64,000 nt of DNA from the NCBI GenBank assembly GCA_965243095.1, contig OZ251530.1:2790001-2854000 (forward strand), read 5' to 3'. The stretch's first letter is position 1. Each line of letters opens with the position of its first letter. The DNA comes from VXYL01 sp965243095. Its GTDB lineage: Bacteria > Pseudomonadota > Gammaproteobacteria > Pseudomonadales > Azotimanducaceae. Shown here piece after piece: positions 25,182-40,100 of this stretch. The notes under the pieces were generated by a model, which had not been told where the DNA came from, ran no database searches, and was given only the letters and a program-made list of their open reading frames with translations. The translations under genes and the position numbers were made by a program.

Positions 25182-28100
25182 ATGCTGCAATGCAAGAAAG
25201 TGGACTGGCGGCTAGCCGCGCTGGTCGCCGGAGTCCTTTTCGCTGCCGGCGCCCACGCCCAAACCGCCGCCATCGTCGCCAACCCCGCCAGCGTCGCCGT
25301 CAACGAGGGGGCTTCCGCCACCTACACCGTCGCGCTCGCCACCCAGCCGAGCGCCGCCGTCACGGTGACGGTGGCGAGCGACAACACGGACGTCACCGCC
25401 GACACCAGCACCACGTCCGGCATCCAGACCACGCTGAGTTTCAGTACGACCAACTGGAGCACCGCGCAGACCGTGACGGTGGCCGCGGCGGGCGATAGCG
25501 GCAGCGCCGACGAGACAGCCACCCTCTCGCACACCGCCACCGGCGGCGACTACGCCAGCGTTACCCGCACCGTGTTCGTCGCCGTGCAGGACGACGAGCA
25601 GACCGGCACGGACTACGACACGGACGAGGACGGCCTGATCGAGATCGACTCGCTGGACCAGTTCAACGCCATGCGCTGGGACCTGGACGGCGACGGCACC
25701 GTCTCGGCCGGCGACACCCCCAACTACACCAGCGCGTTCCCCGGCGCCGCCGCCGGCATGGGCTGCCCGGACCGCGGCGACGCGGACGACAACCCGGACC
25801 CCTGCGAAGGCTACGAGCTCACCAGCGACCTCGATTTCGACACCAACGGCAGCGGCGCCACTTGGACCGGCGACCCCGCCTCGCCGGACGTCGACCCGAA
25901 CGACGCCTACTACAACAACAGCGGCGGCTTCGAACCCATCGGCTACAGGTACGGCACGCGCTTCAACACCACCTTCCACGGTGCCGGCCACGTCATCTCC
26001 AACCTGTTCAACAGCAGCAGCGCCCATGATGTCGGCGTCTTCGGGGCGACGGGCACCTCGGCGCGCATCGTCGCCGTGGGCTTCAGGAACCTGCGCGTGC
26101 GCGGCTGGAGCCAAGTGGGCGGTCTGGTCGGCCACAACCAGGGCCGGATCGCCGGCGTTTGGGTTACCGGCAACGTGCATGGCGGCAACGCGGTCGGCGG
26201 CCTGGTGGGGGCGACGCAGACGGCCAGTTCGGTCATCGTGGCGAGCTACTCCCGGGCGACGGTGCATGCGAACAGCCAGAGCGCCGGGCTGGTTGGCTGG
26301 AACGACAGCGGATCCTCCATTCGCGCCAGCTACTCGACCGGCGCGGCGGGCGGCACCGACGGCTTCAGCCGCGGCACCGGCACGGTCGTGGCGAGTTACT
26401 GGGACACCACCTTGAGCGCCATCGCGGACGACGGCGACGCCAACCCGCCGGAGGGCCGCACCAGCGTGCAGCTGCGGGCGCCCATCGAGTACGGCGCGAG
26501 CGGCCTCTACGCCGCCTGGGACGATCAGGACGTCGACGGCGACGGCGCCAGCGGCGAGTCCGTGGACGACGACGCCTGGGATTTCGGCACCAGCGCGCAG
26601 CATCCGGTGCTGAAGTTCGGCGGCTTCGACACCGCCGTCCAATTCGAGGCCCAGCCGCCCAATTTCGGCACCGGTACGGTGTCCAACATCACGGACGCCC
26701 GCACGGGCGTTTCCCGGACCATCCAGATTCCGGCGGCCACCCACGCTGGCGCGGTCACCTACACCGTGGTCGGCCTGCCGCCCGGCATGTCGTTCGACGC
26801 CGACGGCACCGGCGCTTGCTCCGCGCTGCGCACGATCTGCGGCGCGCCGACGCGCACCGGCACCTTCACCGTTATCGTGACGGCGGCCAACGCCGACGGC
26901 AGCGCCAGCAGCACCTTGAGCTTCCAGATCACCGTGGGCGGCGTCGACGTGGACGCCGTCGCGACGACCACGGCGGTGGTGGAGGCCGGCCCCATCGCCC
27001 TTGACGAGGACACGAACGGCACCAGCTCCCAGGACTACCGGGTGCGGCTGACGTCCGCGCCGACAGCCACCGTGACCGTGACCTTCGCCAGCGCCGACAC
27101 CGGCGCCGTGGCGGTGGACGCAAGCACCAGCACCGGCGGGGTGCAGACCACGCTGTCGTTCAACACCGCCAACTGGAACACTTGGCAGACAGCGTCCGCG
27201 AGCATCGTGCAGGACACGGACTTCCTGGACGAGACGGTGGCCATCACCCATGCCGCCAGCGGCGGCGGCTACAACGGCCAGACCGCGACGCTGACCGTGA
27301 CCGTGGCGGACGACGAGCCCGTGCCCGAAGTGCTGGTTGACGCGAACCCGAACACCGCGGCCATCGACGCCGGCCCGCTGGTGCTCCGCGAGAACTCGGC
27401 GCCCTCGCGCAACTACGCCGTGCAGCTGTCGAGCCAGCCGCCGACGAGCACAACGGTGACGTTCTCAAGCGACAACGCCGCGGTGACCCTGAGCCACAGC
27501 GCGCTCACCTTCACGAACGCGAACTGGAACACGGCGCAGACGGTGACGGCGACGACGACCCCGGACGCCGACGCCGTGGACGAAGCCGCGGACGTCGTAC
27601 ACGCGCTCGCCCGCACCGACTCGGCGACCACGCTGCGCGTTGGCGTGCGCGACGCCCAGCGCACCGGCACGGACTACGATACCGACGAGGACGGCCTGAT
27701 CGAGATCGATTCGCTGGCCAAGCTCAACGCCATGCGCTGGGACCTCGACGGCAACGGCGGGGCGACCGCCGCCAGCTACGCCACCGCGTTCCCGGCCGCG
27801 TCCACCGGCATGGGCTGCCCGGACCGCGGCCTAGGCAACGACGCGCCGGAGCCCTGCGTCGGCTACGAGCTGACGAGCGACCTGGATTTCGCCGGTTCCG
27901 CGTGGGAGTTCGGTTGGGATCCCATCGGCCCGGCCTCGACGCCGAGCGACGCGACGCACTTCAACGCCGTCTTCGACGGCAACGGCCACTCCATCCGCAA
28001 CCTGTTCGTGAACGCCCACCGCAACTACTCCGGCCTGTTCGCGGCGCTGCGCGGCAGCGCGGTGGTGCGTTCGCTTGGTTTGCCGAACGCCCGGGTGACG

Positions 28101-31100
28101 GAGGGCTTGGGTTCGGTGGCGCCGTTGGCGGGCGCGCTCTGGGGCCGCGTGGCGGCGGTTTGGGCGAGCGGCAGGGTGGTGGGCAACACCAACGTCGGCG
28201 GCTTGGTGGGGGCGGCGCAGGCGGGCTCGTCCATCGCGGCGAGCTACTCGAACGCGGCGGTGGCGTGCGGGACCGGCTCCGTCGGCGGCCTCGCCGGCTG
28301 GAACCAGGGAACCATCGAGGCGAGCTACGCGACGGGCGCCGTGACGGGCGGGTGCTCGATCAGCAACAAGTCCGGCTTGGCGGGCGGTACCGGCACGGTC
28401 GCGGCGAGCTATTGGGACACCGACTTGAGCGACATCCCCGACGACGACGACGCGGATCCGCCTGAGGGCAGGAGCACGATCCAGTTGCAGACCCCAACGC
28501 AGTACGGGGCTTCCGGCCTGTACGCCGACTGGGACGACCACGACGTGGACGGCAACGGCACGTCGGACGACGCCTGGCACTTCGGCACGATCCAGCAGCA
28601 TCCGGCGTTGAAGTTCGGCGGCTTCGACCCGGCCGCCCAGTTCGCCCTGCAGCCGCCCTCCTTCGGCAGCGCCGCGGCGCCGTCGGCGACGCTGCGCACC
28701 GGCGTCTCCGGCAACCTCCAGGTTCCGCAGGCCGCCCACCCCCGCGCTGTCTCCTACACGGCGACCGGGCTGCCGCCCGGCATGGCGTTCGGCAGCGCCT
28801 GCGGAGCGCGCAACATCTGCGGCCGGCCGACCCGCGCTGGTACGTACGCGGTCACCGTCTGGGCGGCGAACGCCGCCGGCGCGCGGACCCGCTTCGGCTT
28901 CACCTTGGATGTCGGCGGCATCGAGATCGACACGGACGCCGAGACGCCGCAGGTCGAGAGTGGCATCGTGGCGCTGGCGGAAGATGCGGCGAGCCCGGCG
29001 CGGTCGAAGCGCTACGCGGTGCGGCTGACGTCGGCGCCGACCGGCGACGTGACGGTGACCATCACGAACACCGACACCGGCGCGGTGACGGTGGACGCTG
29101 ACGCCGCCACCTCGGGCCTGCAGAGCGCGCTGACGTTCGCCACCTCGACTTGGGCCACATGGCAGACCGTGACCCTCGCCGTCGTGGTGGACGCCGACGG
29201 CGCGGACGAGCGCGCGACCATCACCCACGCCGCCAGCCGCGGCGGCTACGCCGGCGTGTCTGCGACGCTGATGGCGACGGTCGCGGACGACGAGACCCCG
29301 GCCGTGGTGGTGGACGCGGATCCGACCACGGCCGGCATCGAGGCCCGCCGGCTGACGCTGAACGAGGCCACCACGGAATCGAAGAACTACGGCGTGTATC
29401 TGGCCGTGCGGCCGTCGGCCACCGTGCGCGTGGCGGTCGCCAGCAGCGACACCGGCGCGGCGCGGGTGAACCGCAGCCAGCTGACCTTCACGACGACGAA
29501 CTGGCGCACGGCGCAGACGGTGCGGGTGACGGCGCAGTCCGACGGCGACGCCCTGGACGAGAGCCTGTTCGTCACCCACGCGGCCAGCGGCGCCGGCGAG
29601 TACGCGGGACTTGCCGAGCAGCTGACGGTCGTCGTGCAGGACGACGAGACGCACTCGGGCGACTACGACGACAACGACAACGACCTCATCGACGTCCGCT
29701 CCCTCGCGCAGCTCAACGCCGCGCGCTGGGATTTGAACGGCGACGGCGCGGTCGCTCCCGGAGACGCCGCCAACTACGCCGCCGCCTTCCCCAACGCCGC
29801 CGCCGGCATGGGCTGCCCGAACACCTGCGCGGGCTACGAACTGCGCAACGATCTGGATTTCGACGCCGACGGCGACGGCAGCACCTGGGAGGAAGTCGAT
29901 GGCACGGTCGTCGCCGACGCCGACGACGACTGGTACAACAACGGCAACGGCTGGCAGGCAATCGGCGGCTACAACGCCACCTTCAAGGGCAATGGCCACA
30001 CCATCGCCAACCTGTTCAGCAGCGACCCCGGCACTGGGGGAGGGTGGGTCGGACTATTTGGCCGGCTGGAATCCAACAGTCGCGTGGAGTCGGTAGGCGT
30101 GGTCAACGCCTATATGCGAACAGGGAAGGACAGCGCTGGCATCCTTGGCGGGGAAACCCTGGGCACGATCGCTGCCTGCTACACCACTGGCCAAGTGATC
30201 GGCCTGGGCGGCGCCGCGCAAAGCGTAGGGGGGTTGATCGGCCAATTCAGGGACGGTCGCATCATCGCGTCCTATTCGAAGGCTTCCGTCAACCACTCCG
30301 GGCGTACCGGCGGGTTGGTGGGCTGGTTCTCAGGAAACAACCTCGTGACCAGAATAGACACTTCCTACTCCGCCGGCAGCGTCCGGGGCTCCGGCAGCGA
30401 AGTCGGCGGGTTGCTCGGGCGAAACATCTTCGGCGAATCCGAAGTTCACTCCACCTACTGGGACGTGATGAGTTCAGGCCGACTGACAAGCGGCGGTGCC
30501 CTACGCGCCGGGCTGGGCCTGAACACCGAGGACCTGCAGACGCCGACATCCTACACCGGCTTCTACTCGACCTGGGACGATCAGGACGTGGATGGCGACA
30601 GCACTACGGGCGCGGCCGCGGATGCAGACGACGATGCTTGGGACTTCGGCACCAGCGAGCAGTATCCAGCGCTCAAGTTCGCCGGCTTCGACACCGCTTC
30701 CCAGTTCAACGCGCTGCCGACGTCCTTTGGCGGCGCCCGGGTCCGCGACATGACGTTCCAAGTCGGTGTCGTCCAATCCTTGCAGATTCCAGCGTCCTAC
30801 AGCGGCGCCACGCCGGCCTACAGCGCCACCGGGCTGCCGCCGGGCATGAGTTTCGACGGCGACGGCACCGGCGCCTGCGGCGCGGCGTACACGCTCTGCG
30901 GCGCGCCGACGGTCGCTGGCACGTTCGCCGTCGTCGTCAACGCCGTCAACCTCGGCGGCGGGGCGGCTCTGAGCTTCACCGTGACGGTGGAGGGCATCCT
31001 GATCGACGCCGTTCCAAGCACGGCGGACGTGGACCCGGGGCCCCTCGCTCTGGAAGAGATGTCGAGTTCCACGAGCAACTCTCGGAGCTACGCCGTGAAG

Positions 31101-34100
31101 CTGTCGGCGGCGCCGTCGGCGAGCACCACGGTGACGATCGTCAGCGCCGACTCCGGCGCGGTGACCGTGGACACGAGCACGACGACCGGCCTGCAGGACA
31201 CGCTGACGTTCACCACCATGAACTGGAACACGGCGCAGACGGTGACGCTGGCCGCGGTGCAGGACGACGACCCGGTGGACGAAACCGTCCTGATCACCCA
31301 CACCGCCAGCGGCGGCCTGGACAGCACGGCGTATCTGACGGCGACGGTCGCCGACGACGAGCCGCAGCGCAAGCTGCTGTTCGACGTCGATCCTGCGACG
31401 GCGGCCATCGATCCCGGCCCGCTGCTGCTCGAAGAGGGCGCGACGCCGGGCCGCGAATACGCCGTGAAGCTGCCGCAGGCGCCGAGCGCGGCGGTGACGG
31501 TGACGGTGGCGAGCCGCAGCGCCGCCGTGACGGCGGACGCGAACGCGGCCGCCGGTGTGCAGACCATGCTCACGTTCACGACCATGAACTGGGACACTTG
31601 GCAGACGGTGACGGCCACCGCGGCCGAGGACGACGACGCCGTCGACGAGGCGACGAGCATCGACCATGTGGCGAGCGGCGCCGCGGACTACGCCGGCGTG
31701 ACGACCAGCCTCCGCGTCGGCGTCGGCGACGACGAGCGCATCGGCACGGACTACGACCGCGACGAGGACGGCCTGATCGACATCGACTCGCTGGCCAAGC
31801 TCAACGCCGTGCGCTGGGATCTCGACGGCGACGGCGTCTCCACCAACGCCACCGGCTACGATGCCGCGTTCCCCGGCGCTTCCGTCGCCATGGGCTGCCC
31901 GGACGGCGACGACCCGGACGGCCTGCCGGACGCCTGTACCGGCTACGAGCTGGTGCGGGACTTGGATTTCGACACCGACGGCGACGGCGCCACGCATGCG
32001 AGCGGCACCAGCGACTCCGGCGACGCCTACCACAACGGCGGCAGCGGCTGGGATCCGATCGGCGTTGACGCCGCGCAATTCAGCACCACGTTCAACGGCA
32101 ACGGCCACGTCGTTCGCAACCTGTTCATCAGCCGCGGCAGCCGCAGCGTGACGGCGCTGTTCTCGGAGCTGCGCCCGAACGCGGAGGTGCGGGCCCTGGG
32201 CCTGCCGGGCGCCTACGTGGTCGGCAACTGGAGCACGGCGGCGCTGGCGGGGGAGAACTACGGCCGGGTGGCCGCGGTGTGGGCCAGCGGCAGGGTGCAG
32301 GGGCTCGGCAACGTCGGCGGCCTGACCGGGGTGCTGCGGCAGGGAGGGACGATCCTGGCGAGCTATTCGACCGCGGCGGTGGCCTGCACCGGCACGTCGG
32401 CGAACCATCGGGCCGCGGGGCTGGCAGGCCTCAGCCAAAGCACGGTCGCGCCCAGCGCCATCACCGCCAGCTACTCGACTGGCGCGGTGACGGGCGCCTG
32501 CCCGAGCGGCAGCAAGTCCGGCCTGAGCAGCGGCGGCACGGTGGCAGCGAGCTACTGGGACGCGACGCTGAGCAGCATCAGCGACGATACGGACGCCAAC
32601 CCGCCGGAGGGCCGCACCACGACGCAGCTGCAGTCGCCCACGTCCGCGACCGGCATCTACGCCGCCTGGGACGACCAGGACGTGGACGACGACGGCAGAA
32701 GCGGCGAAGCGCTGGACGACGACGCCTGGGACTTCGGCACCGCCACGCAGCACCCGGTGCTGAAGTTCGGCGGCCTGGACGTCGCCTTGCAGTTCAACTC
32801 CCAAGGCACGGATTCGGCGCCGAGCTTCGGCAGCGCCACGATGGCGAACCAGACGTTCCCGCAGGGCCGCCCCATCCTGCCGTTTCAGATTCCGGCCGCC
32901 ACCGGCGGCAACGGCACCCTTGTCTACACCGCGGCCGGGCTGCCGGACGGGCTGGCGCTGGACTCCGACGGCGCCGGCGTCTGCCAGTTCGCCCGCGCGA
33001 TCTGCGGCACGCCGACGACGAGCGGCAGCGCTGCCACCGTGACCATCACGGTTTCGGACCACGACGACAACACCCACGCCAGCGACCGCGACACCCTGAC
33101 GTTCGACATCACCGTCACCGCGGCCGCGGTGGCGGGCGGTGCCGTGCTGATCGACGCGGACCCGACCACGGCGGCGCTGGACCCGGGCCCGCTGTTCCTG
33201 AGCGAGGCGGCGACGGACGCGAACAACGCGCTCGGCTACACGGTGCGGCTGGCGGAGCAGCCGACGGCGACGGTGACCGTGGCGGTGACCAGCGACGACA
33301 CCGGCGCCGTGACGGTGAGCCCGGGTTCGCTGACGTTCACGACGACGAACTGGGCCGCGACGCAGATCGTGACGGCCACGGCGGTGGCCGATTCCCCGGA
33401 CGCCGTGGACGAATCCGTCACCGTCACGCACGCCGCCAGCGGCGGCGGCTACACCGCCACCTCCACGCTGCGCGTGGCGGTATCCGACTCCGAGCGCGCC
33501 AACACGGACTACGACACGGACGAGAACGGCCTGATCGAGATTTCCACCCTGGCGCAGCTGAACGCCATCCGCTGGGACCTCGACGGCGACGGCACGGTGG
33601 CGGCCGGCAACCAGTCCAACTACAACGCCGCCTTCGGCAGCGCCTCCGCCGGCATGGGCTGCCCGACGGGCGGCTGCACCGGCTACGAGCTGACCCGCGA
33701 CTTGGACTTCGACACCGACGGCGACGGTTCGACATGGTCCGGCGCCACGCCGGCGAGCGACTCCGACGACACCTACCACAACAGCGGCAACGGCTGGGCG
33801 CCCATCGGCGCGGACGCGACGCCGACCGACTCGACCCACTTCAACGCCACCTTCGACGGCAACGGCCACTCCATCCACAACCTGTTCGCCAACGCCGAGC
33901 GCGGCTGGTCGGGCCTGTTCGCGGCGCTGCGCGGCAGCGCGGTGGTGCGCTCGCTGGGGCTGCCGAACGCCCACGTGCGGCGCGGCTTCACCTACGCCGG
34001 CGCGCTGGCCGGGGAGAGCTGGGGCCGGGTGGAGGCGGTTTGGACAACGGGCGGCGTGACGGCGAACGATGCCGTGGGCGGGCTGATAGGCCGCACCAAT

Positions 34101-37100
34101 TCGGGCGCGACGGTCGTGGCGAGCTACTCCACGGCGGCGGTGGAGTGCATCGAGACCGACGCCAACGCCATCGCCGGCGGCCTGACGGGCCAAAACGGGG
34201 GCACCGTGACGGCAAGCTACTCGACCGGGTCGGTCACGGGCTCATGCCCCAACAAGCACGGCCTCGCCGGCGGTTCCGGCACGGCCAGGGGGAGCTACTG
34301 GGACATCGAGGCGAGCGCTGTTGCGACCTCTGGGCAGGGTGCCGGGCGCACCACGGCGCAGCTGCAAGGGCCCACCACCCCCACCGGCATCTACAGCGGC
34401 TGGGACGCTTTGGACGTGGATGGCGACGGCGACGCGGACGAGGCGCCGTGGCACTTCGGCACCAGTTCGCAGTATCCGGTGCTGAGCTACCGCGGCATGG
34501 ACACCGTGCCCCAACGCGGCGACTACGATCTGGACGACAACGGGCTGATCGAGGTGCGGACCCTCGCCCAGCTGAACGCCATCCGCTGGGATATGGATGG
34601 CGACGGCGCGCCCATTTCGACCAGCGCGGCCGCCTACGGCAAGGCGTTCCGCAACCACCGCGACGACATGGGCTGCCCGTCGGACACCACGGGCGACGCG
34701 GACCTAAACGACTGCGCCGGCTACGAGCTGGAGAACGACCTCGACTTCGACACCGACGGCGACGGCGCGACATGGACGGATGACGGCACGTTCACGGCGG
34801 ACAGCGGCGACGCCTACTACAACGGCGGCAGCGGCTGGGATCCCATCGGATCGAGCGCGACGCCAAGCGACAATACGCACTTCAACGCCACGTTCGATGG
34901 CCAGGGCAACGTCATCGCCAACCTGCTGGTGAACCGCAACCGCAACCACTCCGGCCTGTTCGCGGCGCTGCGCAGCAGCGCGGTGGTGCGTTCGCTGGGG
35001 CTGCCGAACGCGCGGGTGCGGGATGGCCAGGGTTCCGTGGCGCCGCTGGCGGGTACGCTGGCGGGCCGCGTGGCGGCGGTATGGGCGAGCGGCGCCGCGG
35101 CCGGCCAAACCAACGTCGGCGGCCTGGTGGGGGTGATCGAGACGGGCTCGACGATCGTGGCGAGCTACTCGATGGCCTCGGCGGAATGCGAGAGCACTGC
35201 GGGCACCGCGCACGCCGGCAACCTTGCGGCGCTGAACTCGGGCACCATTGCGGCGAGCTACGCGACGGGGGCGGTGACGGGCATGTGCCCGGTGATCAAC
35301 CGGCACGGGCTGGCGGGCGCTGGCGTGGGCGACGTGGTGACGGCCAGCTATTGGGACGTGGACCTCAGCGGCATCAACGACGACTCGGACTCGAGCCCGC
35401 CCGAAGGCGTCACCTCGGCGAACCTGCGCGAACCGACCGGCTACTCGGGCATCTACGCCGACTGGGACGATCAGGACGTGGACGGCGACACCACCGCCGG
35501 CGAGGACCCCGACGACGACGCTTGGGACTTCGGCGACCAGTGGCAGTGGCCGGTGCTGAAGTTCGGCGGCTTGGACTTGGCGCTGCAGATCGAGGCGCAG
35601 CCGAACATGGCGCCCACCTTCGGCAGCGGCACGGTGCCGGACAAGACCTACCGCAAGGACTTCCAGATACCGGCGTTCCAAGTGCCGGCGGCCAGCGGCG
35701 GCGAGGGCGTGGGCTACACCTACTCGGCGAGCGGCCTGCCGCCGGGCCTCTCCTTCGAGGCGCCGAACTGCGCGGCGCGGACGGTGTGCGGTACGCCGAC
35801 AGCGCACACCACCGGCGGGCAGACGGTGACCATCTACGCCCACGACGGCGACACCAACCGCGCCGACAGCGACCGCGCCTCGCTGACGTTCGAGATCACC
35901 GTGGTGACGCCGACCGCGGCGATCACTTCAACCAACCCGGCGGCGCTGACGGAGGCCAATCTGGACAACGCCACCGTGACGGTGGCGCTCACCGACACGG
36001 CGTTCGCCAGCGGCGTCGCGCAGTCGCACTTCACGCTGACGACCAACGTGCCCGGGCTCACCGTCGACGCGCTGGCGACGGTGAACGCCGGCGACACCTC
36101 GGCGACGCTGACGCTGGACCACACCGGCGCGGACTTCACCGCCGTCCGCACCATCGCCGTGAACGTGGCTGCGGCCGCCCACGACCTGCCCGGCACGGTG
36201 ACGACAGCGACGATACCCGTCACCCCCACGCCGGGCATCGCGCTCAGCCGCACTATGCTGGCGCTGGAGGAGGACCCCAACGCCGGCGGCGCGACGAACG
36301 CCAACGTCGGCACTTACACCATCCGCCTCACCGCCGACCCGACGACCGCCAGCGGCGGCTTCTGCGCGGTGAACATCACAGCCGCCAGCGACAACGCGGA
36401 CGTGACTCTCGACGCGGACACCATGCCGCAGACGACCCTGGTGACCTTCAGCGGCGTGAACTGGAACACGCCGCAGACCATCACGGTGACCGCGGCGGAC
36501 GATGGCGACAGCCAGAACGACGCCGCAACCATCGGCCACAGCCGCACCGGCGGCAGCGCCTGCACCGACGGCTTCTTCGGCACACCGACGCTGCCCAGCC
36601 TGTCGGTGACGGTGAACGACGACGAGACGCCGGCCATCGTGCTGGACGCCGATCCGTCCACCCCGAACATGGACGAGGCCGGCCCGCTGGAGCTGGACGA
36701 GCTGTCCACCTCCTCGGACAACTCCAAGAGCTACACCGTGCGCCTGTCCGCCGAGCCCACCCAGGACGTGACGGTGACCATCACCAGCGGCGACACCGGC
36801 GCGGTGACGGTGGGCGACACCGACGGCGACAGCATGAACGGCGTCCAGAACACGCTGGCGTTCACCTCGACGAGCTGGAACACGCCGCAGGCGGTGACCC
36901 TGAGCGCGGTGGACGACAACGACGGCGTGGCCGAGAGCGTGACGATCACGCACACGGCGAGCACCACGTCGCAGAGCGAGTACAGCAGTCTTTCCGCCAC
37001 GCTCACCGCGGAGGTGACCGACGACGAGGCGCCGGGCTTCGTCTTCGACGCCGATCCGACGACGCCGGCCACGGACGAGGCCGGCCCGCTGCTGCTGGAC

Positions 37101-40100
37101 GAGGATCAGATGTCCGCCACCAACTCGGCGAACTACACGGTGCGGCTGTCGGCGCAGCCGACCCAGGACGTGACCGCGACCATCACCAGCGCCAACACGG
37201 CCGTGGTGACGGTGGGCGACACCGATGGCGGCAACCCGGGCGTCCAGAACACGCTGACGTTCACCACCACGAACTGGGCCACGCGGCAGACCGTGACGCT
37301 GACGGCCGCGCAGGACGACAACGGCTTCAACGAGACGGTGACCATCGAGCACGCGGCGGCGACGACGCCGGCGAGCGAGTACACCAACGTCTCGGCGGAC
37401 TTCTCGGCGACGGTGAACGACGACGAAACGCCCGGCATCACGCTGTCGACGTCCACGCTGACGGTGGACGAGCGGGACAGCGCCCCGTACACCGTGGTGC
37501 TGGACTCCGAGCCGGTGGGCGGCAACGTCACGGTGACCATCACCGGCGCGGCGAACGGCCTCACGGCGAGCCCGACGCGGCTGGTGTTCAACACCGCGAA
37601 CTGGGACACGCCGCGCACGGTGCGCGTGTCGGCGGCGGACGACCAGGACTCGGCCACCGAGACGGCGATGCTGCTGCACACGGCGACGGGGGCGGACTAC
37701 GGCGGCGTGTCGGAGACGCTGACGGCGCAGTCGGCGGACGACGACCTGCCCGGCCTGCTGGTGTCGCCGGAGGCGCTGACGGTGCGGGAGGGCCGCACGG
37801 CGCAGTACCGGGTGCGGCTGAACACGCAGCCGACCGCGGCGGTGACGGTGACGGTGGGCGGCGCCACGGCGAAGCTGACTGCGGACACGGACTCGACCAC
37901 GCCGGGCGATCAAACGCAGCTGGCGTTCGACGCCACGGACTGGAACCGCTGGAAGACGGTGCGCGTGACCGGCGCGGAGGATGGCGATGGCGACGACGAG
38001 ACCGTCGGCCTGACGCACGCCGCGACCGGCGCAACCGAGTACACCGGACTGGCGCTCAGCGCCCGTCCCGGCGTGACGGTGACGGTGACGGACGACGACG
38101 AGCCAACGCTGGAGCTGTCGCAGGCTACGCTGGAGCTGTCGGAGGGCGGTGGCCCCGCCGCCGAGGGCGTCTGGGAGGTGCGGCTGGCGAACCTCGCGCC
38201 GAACGGCACGGTGTCGGTGGCGGTGACCAGCGGCGATCCGGCGGTCGCCATCGTCGGTGCGCCGGTGACGCTTTCCTTCGACGCGACTACTTGGCGCACT
38301 TGGCAGACGGTGCGGGCGCGGGCGGTGGACGACGACAACGCGGGGAGCGAGCGGGTGGAGGTTCGGCACGCGGCGAGCGGCGCGAACTACGGCGGCGCCG
38401 AGGCGGTGCTGCGCGTGCTGGTGACGGACGACGAGGCGCCGCCGGACGCGCCGGCCGGTCTGACGGCGACGCCGGGCGACGGGGAGGCGACGCTGCGCTG
38501 GCGGAACCCGCGGAATCCGTCGATCACCCGCTACGAGTACCGCTACGCCGAGGAGGGTGATCGGCTGGGTTCATGGCGCGCGGTGTCCGGGGCGCGCGCC
38601 GGCACAACCTCGCTGACGGTTTCCGGCCTGAACAACGGCCGCGCCTACGAGTTCGAGTTGCGCGCCGGCAACGAGATCGGCGACAGCCCGGCGGCGCGCA
38701 CCGCGGTGCGGCTGGCGGGGGCGCCCGGCGCGACCGTGCATTTACCGGACGCGACGCTGGCGGCGGCGGCGCGGGCGGCCGTGGGCAAGTCCGCATCGGA
38801 TCCTTTGACGGCGGGCGACTTGGCGATGGTGCTGGAGTTGGACCTGTCGCTGCCGGCGCCGGCCACCGGCGGCGAGCGCGGCGAGCCGGTGCGGGATCTG
38901 CGCGGCATCGAGGCGATGGTCAACCTGCGGCGGCTGTGGGTTGACCACAACGCCGTGGCGGACATCTCGCCGCTCCTGCCGTTGCGCTACTTGGTGCTAG
39001 TCAGCTTGCGCGGCAACCCGCTGACATCGGACTCGGTGTACGTGTACGCGACGTCGCTGCGGGCGCGCGGCGTGGAGGTGCTGCTGGACGGGGCGACGCT
39101 GGCGACGGTGACGGATCCGGGGCTGCGGCGGGCGCTGGAGATCGCGCTGGGCAAGGATTCGGGGGCGACGCTGACCGAGGGCGACCTGCTGACGCTGTCG
39201 TCGCTGAGCGCGGGGTCGGCCGGAGTGGCGTCGCTGTCCGGCTTGGAGGCGGCGTCGCGCTTGGAATCGCTGACCCTCTCCGGCAACGCGCCGGCGGCCG
39301 GCGGCGTGGCGATGGACCTGTCGCCGCTGGCCGGGCTGGGCTCGCTGCGGCATTTGGACTTGTCGGACAACGATCTGGCGGACATCTCGGCGCTTACCGG
39401 CCTGACCGGGCTGCGGGAGCTGCTCTTGAGCGGCAACGCCCTGCGCGACCTGTCGCCGCTGTCGAACTTGGACGAACTGCGCTCGCTCACGCTGTCGAAC
39501 AACGGCTTGACGGACGTCTCGGCCTTGTCCGGGCTGTCGTCGCTGCGCCAGCTGTGGCTCGCCGGCAACGAACTGGAGAGCGTCCGCCCGCTGCGCCGGC
39601 TCCGTTCGCTGATCTATCTGCATCTGGGCGACAACCGGATTAGCGACATCTCACCACTGTCGTGGCTGGCGGATCTGCGGCGGATGTGGCTGCCGGGTAA
39701 CCGCGTGGAGGACCTCTCGGCGCTGTCCGGGCTGTGGTCCCTGCAACGGCTGGACCTGTCGCGCAACCGGGTCTGGGACGTATCGCCCCTGTCGCGGCTG
39801 CCGGAGCTGTCGCAGCTTCGGCTGGGCTGGAACTTGGTGGAGGACATCTCCACCCTGTCCGGCCACCGCGGGCTGACGGACGGCGGAACGCTGGGCTTGC
39901 GCGGCAATCCACTGCGTTCCGCGGCGCTGCGGCGCCATGTTCCCGATCTGCGCGCCGATGGCGCGGCGGTGGTGGTGGGGTGGCCGGCGCCGCTGCTCCC
40001 GGCGGCTGCGGATCCGTCCGGCCGCAGCGGCTTCGTCCGCGTGCTGAATCGCTCGGACGCGGACGGCGACATCCTGATCGAGGCGCTGGACGAGTCCGGC

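Noticed and set aside
30501..34193. 1,230-codon open frame on the minus strand inside giant gene 2
   Set aside because: Low-complexity Arg/Gly/His-rich translation with no domains; a mirror of the repetitive high-GC coding strand. Similar shadows occur on both strands across all the giant genes.
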